Below are positions 21,660 to 29,770 of a DNA stretch of 64,000 nt, one piece after another. The DNA lies in assembly GCA_025201375.1 (NCBI GenBank), contig JAIWZP010000016.1, positions 1 to 64,000 of the forward strand, in the 5' to 3' direction. The notes beneath the pieces are model-generated. The model was not told the origin of the DNA, did no database searches, and worked only from the letters and a program-made list of their open reading frames with translations. This stretch comes from Gongronella butleri (taxonomy: Eukaryota; Mucoromycota; Mucoromycetes; Mucorales; Cunninghamellaceae). The position numbers and the translations under genes are program-made. The number at the start of each line of letters is the position of its first letter. Position 1 is the stretch's first letter.

Positions 21660-22040
21660 AAATCGCGTAAAGCCGTAAACTGCGATTATCTCGAAATTTT
21701 AGTAAGTTAACGCACACCCTGTGACCAGAACTTTATTCGATTCTAAATTAAAGTTTACTTCTGGTTACGTACGTGAACAGAATTACGAATTGAATGATTT
21801 TTGAGGCACTGGTATTAGAACAAATCGCAATTAAGATGGGCCAAAATCGCATCCAAATCGCAAAGTGCTCAAAATTCAACAACTTGATATGTATTTCAGA
21901 TTTTACCATGCGATTTACCGTAGATTCGTCAATCACCCCCAGAAGAGAGCCTGTCAAAGCATCAGAAAATCAAAGCTAAATGCACTCAAAAAGCAAATTG
22001 GAATGCCCAATTCTAGACTTAAGTCCCCAAAATTAAGTAT
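21660..22040 (-). mobile_element. Diverged partial copy of the 605-bp TIR element
   Basis: Aligns with 24225-24560 in the same orientation, with shared blocks such as TGCGATTATCTCGAAATTTTA, AACTTTATTCGATTCTAAAT, GAACAGAATTACGAATTGA and TGCCCAATTCT. It is clearly older (many substitutions). It lacks the footprint present at 24408/22392 in the intact copies and has its own mutated one, TTTACCGTAGATT, where the intact copies read TTTAGAAT. Confidence 0.75.
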
Positions 22041-22212
22041 ACTGTAGGTAGGCGCCGATCTGCTGCAGCTGCTGGTGGGATCTTCTGTCATGGAAGGCGA
22101 GCAGGAGCGCGCTCAATTGCTGTTGGAAACCAGGTCTCCGGAGGTGTTGATTGTTGAAGCGCCAGGTACAGTACAGTACTACCTTGGCCCTGGCTGTTGG
22201 GTGATGATGCGT

Positions 22213-22817
22213 CGCCTAGATAGGATTTTCTGTTGATACTGTAAATCGAGAATTGGGCAATCGAATTGGCACTTTGAGTGCACTTGGCTTTGCATTTGCG
22301 ATGCTTTGACAGACGTTCTAGGGGTAATTGATGATTCTAAATCGCATGGTGAAGTCTGAAATGCATGTCAGGTTGCTGGATTTGGAGCACTTACAGTAAG
22401 CGATTTGCGCCGATTTCGCCCTGTCTTTGAAGTTTGCTCTAATACAAGTGCTTCAAAAATCGCTCAATTCGTAATTCTGTTCACGTAACCAGATGTAAAA
22501 TTTGATTTAGAATCGAATAAAGTTCTCACACGGTGTCCGTTAACTTAATAAAATTTCGAGATAATCGCACTTTAGGACTTTACGCGATTTTACGCGATTT
22601 TGGCCTTTGGCGGCGGTAAAATGCGATTATCAGGTGTTTTTATTAAACGAGCAAGGCTCGAAAGTAACACCATTCGATTCCAAATCAAATTCTACATCCA
22701 GGGGCATCGCGTTAGTTCATCTCAGTGCATTCCTGGGCGCTCAGCAAGAGATTACTGTAAAGTCAAAAATGCAGCTGCCCAATTCTCGATTTATGAACAG
22801 AAAATCCTAGCTAGGCG
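22213..22817 (+). mobile_element. 605-bp non-autonomous TIR element (MULE-like), left copy
   Basis: The ends are inverted repeats: CGCCTAGATAGGATTTTCTG at the left and CAGAAAATCCTAGCTAGGCG at the right, extending inward through AAATCGAGAATTGGGC. No protein is encoded. Its near-identical partner lies inverted at about 23991-24600. The left flank ends ATGATGCGTC and the right flank begins GTACAGTATC; the partner has the complementary pair of flanks. A 10-bp target duplication and long TIRs would fit a Mutator-like MITE. It contains footprints at 22237, 22392 and 22753. Confidence 0.8.
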
Positions 22818-23850
22818 TACAGTATCCCCATCGCTGCTGAATGATGATGATCAAGAAGACAAGAAGAACTTATGGTGGGGTTGTGTGAGTCCATGGCGGT
22901 ATTACTACAGTACGGGAGAAGAGTATTGGAAGTCAAGAAAGTTCACCGCATGGGCCGGCTTTTTTGAGGGACAGGAGGCATCCGTACTTTTGGACACGTC
23001 GGAGAACGAGGACGCGGAGAAAGACAAGGAACCGCTGGTGCCATTGGCGAGAATAATATATTACTCAACTGTATCTCTCCTACTGGAACACGCGTACGTT
23101 GAATTTTCCGGGATCAAATACCCCCCCGACCCCAGCTACACCCAGGTTTTGGCCAATCACGATGAAGCTGCAAATGGCGTTTTATATGTTTTCAAGGGCG
23201 TACAGTATAAACTCATGGCGGTGTCTAAATTACGTGTCCATTTGCTGGGTTTTGAGTACTTAGAGATTTGGCTCAAATGCTGCGGTTTGCTCTAATGGAA
23301 TTACCTCAAAACCTGCTTAAATCGCCATTTTGTCACACGAGTGCGATGTAAAATTTAATTTAGAATCGAATAAAGTTCTCACACGATGTCCGTTAACTTA
23401 GTAAAATTTCGAGATAATCGCAATTTACGACATTTTGGCCGATTTTGATTTTTGGCGGTAAATGTGCGATTTTTTCACGTTTTTATTAAGAGAGCATGGC
23501 TCGAAAGTAACACCATTCGATTCCAAATCAAATTTTACATTCAGGGGCGTCGCGTTGTAGCCTCTACAGTAAGTGCACTTCCTGGGCGTCTAGCAAGAGA
23601 TTAAAACGTCTTTACCAGCCAGTCAAGTATTTGATCCCGGAAAATTCAGCATAGGCCTGGAACACGATGGCCTTTGCCAGTTACAGTACTAGCTACAAAG
23701 GTGCTGCGCAAGACATCTGTTACTTCTGCCGCCAAGAAGGAGGACACAAGAGGGCTGCTGCTTGTCCAGCCCGCGCCAAGATCATCTGTCGCCGATGCCA
23801 CGACGACGAGCCCTCCGAGAGCTCTTGCTTCGTTGCTTGCTTGAATCACC
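22818..23850 (+). pseudogene. LINE gag-like (ORF1) pseudogene, copy A, 3' portion
   Basis: Encodes a degraded gag-like protein. The block GFFEGQEASVLLDTSENEDA at about 22960-23015 is followed, after an interposed TIR-element fragment (23225-23620), by a zinc knuckle CYFCRQEGGHKRAAACP and ARAKIICRRC (23720-23815). It matches copy B at 25600-26630 (minus). Its 5' portion is not upstream here but sits inverted at 24601-24690, because an inversion between the two 605-bp elements split it. Several stop codons and footprints interrupt the frame. Confidence 0.7.
23225..23620 (+). mobile_element. Diverged internal copy of the 605-bp TIR element
   Basis: Aligns with 22430-22770: shared blocks include TTTAGAATCGAATAAAGTTC, CGTTTTTATTAAG.GAGC, CTCGAAAGTAACACCATTCG and CCTGGGCG. 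It lacks the footprint found at 22753 (reads GAGATTAAAACG where intact copies read GAGATTACTGTAAAG) and carries a private one at 23565. Confidence 0.75.
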
Positions 23851-23876
23851 CAAACATCGCAGCGCACGTCCACAAC

Positions 23877-23990
23877 GAACCATGGATCATCTGTGGAGAT
23901 TTCAACCTGAAATTCTACCAGCCTCAGGACGCCCACCACGAAGATCAACAGCTTTTTTAGGTACGACATGGAAAACATTGACGCATCATG
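23877..23990 (+). pseudogene. Short endonuclease-like (APE) fragment
   Basis: Translation gives EPWIICGDFNLKFYQPQ, which contains the IICGDFN motif typical of the APE-type endonuclease of LINE ORF2. Only about 30 codons remain. It lies next to the right inverted element, inside the segment inferred to be inverted. Confidence 0.4.
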
Positions 23991-24600
23991 CCTAGCTAGG
24001 ATTTTCTGTTCATAAATCGAGAATTGGGCAGCTGCATTTTTGACTTTACAGTAATCTCTTGCTGAGCGCCCAGGAATGCACTGAGATGAACTAACGCGAT
24101 GCCCCTGGATGTAGAATTTGATTTGGAATCGAATGGTGTTACTTTCGAGCCTTGCTCGTTTAATAAAAACACCTGATAATCGCATTTTACCGCCGCCAAA
24201 GGCCAAAATCGCGTAAAATCGCGTAAAGTCCTAAAGTGCGATTATCTCGAAATTTTATTAAGTTAACGGACACCGTGTGAGAACTTTATTCGATTCTAAA
24301 TCAAATTTTACATCTGGTTACGTGAACAGAATTACGAATTGAGCGATTTTTGAAGCACTTGTATTAGAGCAAACTTCAAAGACAGGGCGAAATCGGCGCA
24401 AATCGCTTACTGTAAGTGCTCCAAATCCAGCAACCTGACATGCATTTCAGACTTCACCATGCGATTTAGAATCATCAATTACCCCTAGAACGTCTGTCAA
24501 AGCATCGCAAATGCAAAGCCAAGTGCACTCAAAGTGCCAATTCGATTGCCCAATTCTCGATTTATCAACAGAAAATCCTACAGTATCTAGGCGATACTGT
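23991..24600 (-). mobile_element. 605-bp TIR element, right copy (inverted)
   Basis: The reverse complement of 22213-22817 almost base for base. The two copies share footprints at 24047/22753 and 24408/22392, but each has a private one: here at 24579 (CCTACAGTATCTAGG versus CCTATCTAGG in the left copy), and in the left copy at 22237. The inner flank reads GACGCATCAT (reverse complement ATGATGCGTC); the outer flank reads GATACTGTAACGG (reverse complement CCGTTACAGTATC). Confidence 0.85.
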
Positions 24601-24690
24601 AACGGCTGAGCACGCGTCGTCATGTGAGTTTCATGGGCATCCCTAATAAGTCGATTTTTTGCCCGCAGTGGCCTTGATGGTTACGGTAGT
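24601..24690 (-). pseudogene. LINE gag-like pseudogene, copy A, 5' portion
   Basis: Matches 26408-26490 of copy B in the same orientation (CGGCTGAG, GTGAGCTTCATAGGC-like and GTGGCCTTGATGGT blocks). It ends at exactly the point where copy A's 3' portion begins at 22818, confirming that the gag was split by the TIR element and a later inversion. Confidence 0.65.
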
Positions 24691-25589
24691 AGGACTAAAG
24701 TGGGTTAGACGTTTACTGTAAATACAGTACCTACTGTAGGCTGCCAGGCCTGCCACCGCATGGAAATAGGCTACCGGTATGTGGCGATTTCGATGTCAGG
24801 CACCACACTTTCTCAAGATCTCAACTGAGCTTCTTACAGTACTACTGTAAATGCGGGTCTGATCTGCTGCGCATCATCCAGATCAATGCCAGATTTGACA
24901 CCAGACTTGCATTACTGTAGCGTCGTGTAGCGCACAAAAATGTGCAAAATAAAATACCGGTAAATAAAAAAATTGTATGAATCCTGAGTTCTTGACCAAA
25001 CTGTAGTAGGCATTTTTCTTGGTCGATCACCGTTCATGCGTAATGGGTTTTTTTCATAATTTGGGGCGACCACCACGCGACCTGCCATTTTGTTTGCCAA
25101 TAGCAAATCGCCAAAGTTACCTGTTTAGGATGTATTGATCACTCGGAGCTCGAAATTCCCAAATTTGGCATTTCCTGACAAGTTGAAAACTTGAAATGTG
25201 TAACCCCTGATTTTTTCAAAAGTGGTCGTGGCGCTTTACGTGTCACGATCCAATTAGTGAGCAGCATACTGTTGTACAGTATTTGCTTTTTTTGTATACT
25301 GTAAAACATAATACTGTAGTTGGCGGGGCAGAAGAGTCGTGGCATGCAGAGGTGGTGCAATACTGTTCAAGAGGGTATTTTCTTCGTGACGGGTGATTCG
25401 GCACCGGGTACCTTGCGTTGTTGGTACTGTAGCTTGTCGTGTACAGTATCGTGCGGTACCAAGCTTGCATGGCCTTATGGGATATCCGTCGTGCGAACAA
25501 GAGCTTCCACACTTTGGCAGGCGTACTGTATTCCAGAACGGCTGCATTTCCATGGCTGGAGGACGGGACTCCGGGCGCCATACCCATTG
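24691..25589. other. Footprint-rich spacer
   Basis: Twelve heptamers in 900 bp, including a chain TACTGTA-AA-TACAGTA-CC-TACTGTA at 24714-24738 and a pair at 24835-24849. No protein family recognised. Confidence 0.6.
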
Positions 25590-26630
25590 AGCTTTGGGAT
25601 GCAGAGTCGATCTATGATGGCTTATTCATTCCTCCCTGTCTTGCTGGGAAGTCGATCATCCGTGGTTTCCATTTCCACTGATGATGCTGCCGAGGATGAG
25701 TCGACGAATGGGTCATCCGCGAAAGGGTCGTCCCCTTGCTTCCTTGTCATTGGTGTCATGTGCATTCTTGGCTCCCTCGATGATGTGATGATGGTCTTCC
25801 TCCATCATGTTGTCTGTGGTTTGTTTGTTCAGTGTTGTCTACTCGGCATCATGCTGCTCCGCAGCAGTGTCGGTGATCGTCATTTCAGGCGTGTTTTGCT
25901 GATCATTTCCTATGTTGCTTTTCTTGGGTTCCGGCTGGAGGGTTTCCTCCGATTTGCGCGAAAGGATTCTCTTGGCTCCCATCATCACCGTTGGGCGTTC
26001 CTCCTATTCCGAATGGCATTCCCGGGCTATGTGCCCCTTTCCATGACAGCGCGGCAGATGATCTCGGCCCGAGTTGGGCAAATGGTGGTGCGCTTGTGGC
26101 CTTCTTGACGGCAGTAGTAGTGGTAGCAGATTTCCTTTGCACCTTTGTAGCTTGCAAATGCCGTCACGTCCCAGAACGATACTGTAGGTATACCATTCTG
26201 GACAGTGGTACGATGGGTTCCAGGTCCTTCGCGTCTTCGTCGTCCGACGTGTCCAAAAGCACTGATGCCTGTTCTTCAAAAAAGCCCACCATGCGGCGGT
26301 GAACTTGCCCGATTTCAACAACTTTGCCATATACCGGTACAGCCATTGACTCACCCAACCCCATCATTACTGTAATTCTTGATCATCAGCAGCGATGGGG
26401 ATACAGTACGGCTGAGATTTACTCGTGTGAGCTTCATAGGCGTGTCTGATTCAACAATGCCTGCTGTGGCCTTGATGGTAATGCGCTAATGCCGTCTACC
26501 TCGATGCCCTTTTGCAATGCGGCTTTCGTCGCCTTGGCCGCTTGGTGTCCCTGAAAACCACGTTAAGGAGCGTGGTTTTGCGGCGCATGAAATCCCCTTG
26601 GACAGGGGTTACACCAACGATGTTGCCTAG
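25590..26630 (-). pseudogene. LINE gag-like (ORF1) pseudogene, copy B
   Basis: On the minus strand the order is: VGVTPVQGDFMRRKTTLLN (near 26600), KATKAALQKGIEVDG, then VGFFEEQASVLLDTSDDEDA (about 26290-26230), AFASYKGAK, a zinc knuckle CRQEGHKRTICP with ARAEIIC, and a second HGKGHIAREC. A Ser/Asp-rich tail (DDPFADDPFVDSSSAASS) continues to about 25690. It is homologous to copy A but independent of the TIR insertion. Frameshifts coincide with footprints at 26402, 26368 and 26180. The protein type resembles nucleic-acid-binding ORF1 of LINEs. Confidence 0.65.
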
Positions 26631-26633
26631 CTT

Positions 26634-26902
26634 GGAGGACGTTCAACTCCGTAAAAACATGGTAAATACCGAGCGATGATTTTCTTTTATTAGTGGACAC
26701 AACGATAACACAAAGAAAACGTCATTAACACACATAAAACACGCATAGAAATACTGTAATTAAAATAGCAAAATAAAACACGATCCAAAGATGCAAAGAA
26801 TACAGTATCACCCATTTACAAACCTGTTATCGTTGTGTCCACTAATACTGTAAAAGAAAATCATCGGTATTTACCATGTTTTTACAGAGTTGAACGTCCT
26901 CC
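26634..26902. mobile_element. 269-bp MITE with about 80-bp inverted repeats
   Basis: The left arm starts GGAGGACGTTCAACTC and runs to GTGGACACAACGATAACA (26712); the right arm is its reverse complement from about 26825 to 26902. No coding sequence lies between. The arms differ by one exact 5-bp event: the left arm has CTTTTATTAGTGG, the right (reverse complement) CTTTTACAGTATTAGTGG. A target duplication is not evident. It sits at the 5' edge of gag copy B. Confidence 0.8.
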
Positions 26903-26934
26903 GTACCTTTGATTTTTTTCTGTCTACACCGAAC

Positions 26935-27528
26935 TAGGGTTGCTTATTGAGAATCTCGATCATGATCTCGAAATCTCGATCGGCTTATTGACGAGATGAG
27001 ACGACTCCAATCTCGATCATCTCGCTAAAAAATAAATTTGAATCTCGAATCTCGATCGAAATCTCGATAAAAAATTAAGGTTTAGTGTACGTGTGCCACC
27101 TGGACACAACAATTAATTCTCAAATTGAGCGTTGTGGCGTAATGGTTCTGACTTTGCTCTCTGGTGATGTGGGGTTCAAGTCCTGACTTTGGGTTGAATT
27201 TTCGAACACTTTTTTGACTTTTGGGCTGAACTTTTTGCTTGGAAGAAATAGCTTACGGTATTTCTCGAAAAATATCTCGAAATCTCGATCAATCGTGATC
27301 TCAATCGTAATATTATCGATCGAATTCTCGATCGAAATGTTCATCAAAGGTCAAAAAATCTTTGAATCCTTGAAAAATGGGTGCATGAGAATCTCGATAC
27401 TGTAAGTCTCGAATCTCGAAAGATGAGATACTGTCTCGATAAGCATATCGATCGAGACACTTCAAATTATTCTTCGATCGAGACGAGATGGGGTCAATCT
27501 CGTCTCAATCGATCGATAAGCAACCCTA
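26935..27528. mobile_element. 594-bp hAT-like MITE filled with TCTCGAT repeats
   Basis: The ends are TAGGGTTGCTTAT and its inverted copy ATAAGCAACCCTA. An 8-bp direct repeat CACCGAAC flanks it (26927-26934 and 27529-27536), the target-duplication size of hAT elements. The interior carries about 15 TCTCGA motifs, often as AATCTCGATC, on the plus strand. One footprint (27398) lies inside, so excision activity continued after this insertion. No transposase is encoded. Confidence 0.85.
27126..27197 (+). other. tRNA-like / pol III promoter-like segment inside the hAT MITE
   Basis: GTGGCGTAATGG resembles an A box, and GGGGTTCAAGTCC about 35 bp downstream resembles a B box. No cloverleaf acceptor stem can be formed, so it is at most a decayed tRNA- or SINE-derived piece captured in the MITE. 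Confidence 0.3.
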
Positions 27529-28030
27529 CACCGAACCACATCCCTGCCTTGTTTGTCCACAATATCAAGATGCGTCCTGTCAAGAGAGTTCACGAGCGCC
27601 CTGCCCGTCATACAGTATCCGTGGCGCCGCCTCACGCCACGCGCAGTAACGACCACGCCGCGAACGTCTCGTTGTGCGGGCCGCTGACGGGGCCCGTCGC
27701 CGCCCCGCTATGCGCTCCATGCTTTCGCCAGAGACTCTGGCCCGTTGGCCCCAACATCACAAGAGGACGGTCCAGCAGAGGATCGCCACATTACGGCTTT
27801 ACGTAGGCGTTCAGGGATTTAAACTTTTTTGTTGTACGTAAAATTTGCGCTGAATGCGAATATGCGATGCAGTTGTTTTTGAGCGGAGTCGGCCAAGCAG
27901 ATGGCGAGATTGCATATATGATACTGTATGATACTGTAGATGTGTAGACCAAATTGTTTATTTTTGGAGTTTGCGCTTTGCGGGATCGAAAAAAAATTAA
28001 GCGTGTTTTTATTTTTTTTCAAAAGAGAGC
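27529..28030. other. Spacer with a dispersed repeat copy
   Basis: 27530-27810 is relatively GC-rich and may be decayed coding DNA of an unrecognised element into which the hAT MITE inserted. From about 27816 to 27960 lies a copy of a dispersed repeat also found near 41900-42015 and 55097-55345. Two footprints at 27922 and 27932 are private to this copy. Confidence 0.5.
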
Positions 28031-29603
28031 TCAGTTTTGCGATTTGCGAGCGCGATGTTCACTCATAAATTGATCTATCAACGTGTTATACATGTCACCA
28101 TGAAGCATTTTGACCTTGTTATACTGGTTGCTCAGCCGGCCAAGATCGCCCTGAAGTGCTGCAATCTGCGACTGCAAATCCACTTGAGAATCGATGGCCA
28201 TGAGATCACATAGATCTGTTAGGCAGCTGTCAACGATGTGCGCTTCGCATTGCATTGATGAATGATGTGCTCCAGCAGCGGCGAGCTGCACGGCGTGAGC
28301 ATAATCCTTGTTGGTTGTAGCCAGCTGTTGTTCAAAGCTGAGTTGTTGGTCTTCGATGCTGGATGCCACGGTTCGCTTGAATGGCTTGAGAGGAATCGGC
28401 GCATGTCGAAGTTGAGTTGTGCCTGTTATCAGCTCCATTGGTCTCAATATGCATTCCACTCCAGTGACAGGTCCTTTGTGGCTTTCAAATTTTCGAAGAA
28501 GCTGATGGCTTGCCACATCCCAGACAATACAAGACCCATCTTCCGAAGCAGAAACTAGTAAAGATCCATCAAACGAGAGAGACAATCCATAAACGATTCC
28601 ACTTGACAAAAGGAAAAGGAGAGGAGCACATTAATATAAATGCTAAAATCATGAATCCAATCATTGATTACTTACGAATGGCCAACAAAGATGTCTGTTG
28701 GTGACGATGAAGTTGACTCATTGCTGATTGCTTGAACAGAGGCATGTCCACCGACGCTGTAAACGGATTCATAGCGTTGCTGCTGGCGCTGGCGATACAA
28801 TCCCACCATATAAATGTCATTGCCACAAGCTGCAAACAACGTTGTTTCCGCCGGGTGGACAGCAATGGCTGTCACGGCCTTGGGAAACAAAAATGTCGTC
28901 ATCAAGTCTCCTGTAGCAAGATCCCACACCTGTTTTGATAAGAAAAGGCAAATTTTGAGTAACACAAGAATTAAACAAAAGTGGTTGTAAATGTTACCTT
29001 GACAGTGAAATCAGAACTTGCTGTGTAGATGCGTCCAGTGGCACCCAAACCCGAGCTGGCATGAATTGCTGTCACTGGAAGCGTATGATCCGCCCACGAA
29101 AAGAGCGGACTGGGTTGAGCAGAGCCAAGGACATCAGAGCAAAGCTCCACCAAGCGCCACACTTTGACCGTAGCATCATCACTTGCAGAGATAAGCATCG
29201 TGTCATCGTGGCTAAACGCGAGATGCTGAATCGCGCGGTAATGAGCATCAAAAGCGCACTTGAGCAGACCAGTGGCGTTGTGCCAAAGATATATTTTGCC
29301 CGAGGCAGAAGCAGCAGCGGTGAATTGACCTTGGTGCGACGCGCTAACAGTGACCATTTTTTCTGACGTGAGCATTTTATGTTGAATCTGATCTCGATGC
29401 CAATCGTAAACGTGCAACACCGCACGATCAACCTGGGAGGTTATTATGGCGCCTGCTTGAGTTGGTGCACCAGGACGAGGAATAAAACACAAGCCATTGG
29501 ATCGATTTTGCTTAAAAGAAAACAAAGTGGAACCAGACCGTATATCCCATACGTAAATGGTTGGATCCGTGTTTGAAACGGACACTGCAACTTCGGATAT
29601 CAT
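28031..29603 (-). CDS. IPI3: Ipi3/WDR18, WD40 subunit of the Rix1 complex
   Basis: Three exons: from 29603 to about 29000, about 28930-28675 and about 28610-28031. WD40 repeats are seen as DPTIYVWDIRSGSTLFSF, ASGKIYLWHNATG, SASDDATVKVWRL, YTASSDFTVK then VWDLATGDLMTTF, and SEDGSCIVWDVAS. The block SWADHTLPVTAIH and the FLFPKAVTAIAVHP segment match Ipi3/WDR18. A C-terminal coiled coil (LQSQIAALQGDLGRL) completes it, also a family feature. The Rix1 complex works with the Rea1 ATPase in pre-60S ribosome maturation in the nucleoplasm. It is divergent from DDB1 with 167 bp between starts. Confidence 0.88.
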
Positions 29604-29770
29604 TCTAGAATGAAAGAAAGAGTAAAAATTGCTTTTTTTTTTTTTTTTTTATTACATTCAAATTCCGCCATCGCTCAAAAAAAAAAAAAAAAAAAAAAAA
29701 AAAAACGAAGCGCGAGTGTTTTCTTTATCTTTTCTTTCCCAGAACGCGTCAATTCGATTTTTTTTTGGCC
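29604..29770. promoter_or_regulatory. Shared promoter of IPI3 and DDB1
   Basis: 167 bp between divergent starts, with a T-tract (29632-29650), a 29-bp A-tract (29677-29705) and a short T-tract before DDB1. Paired poly(dA:dT) tracts suggest a nucleosome-free bidirectional promoter. Confidence 0.5.

Larger units (their letters stand above)
20273..27938. repeat. Dense field of TAC(A/T)GTA heptamers (about 51 copies)
   Basis: Start positions read by eye: 20273, 20797, 20844, 20996, 21001, 21202, 21248, 21259, 21360, 21520, 21525, 21613, 21638, 21652, 22040, 22167, 22172, 22237, 22392, 22753, 22818, 22906, 23201, 23565, 23682, 24047, 24408, 24579, 24595, 24714, 24723, 24732, 24835, 24843, 24913, 25275, 25297, 25312, 25425, 25442, 25524, 26180, 26368, 26402, 26752, 26801, 26846, 27398, 27611, 27922, 27932. 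About one would be expected by chance. Repeat-copy comparisons show 5-bp insertions at TA, matching Tc1/mariner excision footprints (TA-CAG/CTG-TA). Others lie at 14753, 15084, 34117, 42050, 42058, 42079, 42889, 42967, 43413, 43446, 44912, 55484, 55615 and 63373. Confidence 0.85.

Noticed and set aside
23646..24206. 186-codon minus-strand frame ending in the TIR element
   Set aside because: Chance frame through repeat sequence; the same element read in the other copy gives the same fragment.
22213..24600. One giant hairpin (dsRNA source or replication palindrome)
   Set aside because: Each arm has its own terminal inverted repeats and target duplications, so two independent inverted insertions explain it better.
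20273..27938. TACWGTA as a transcription-factor or origin-binding site
   Set aside because: Paralogue pairs show exact 5-bp gain at TA dinucleotides and a TACWGTA scar in a decayed state, which fits excision scars, not a selected site.
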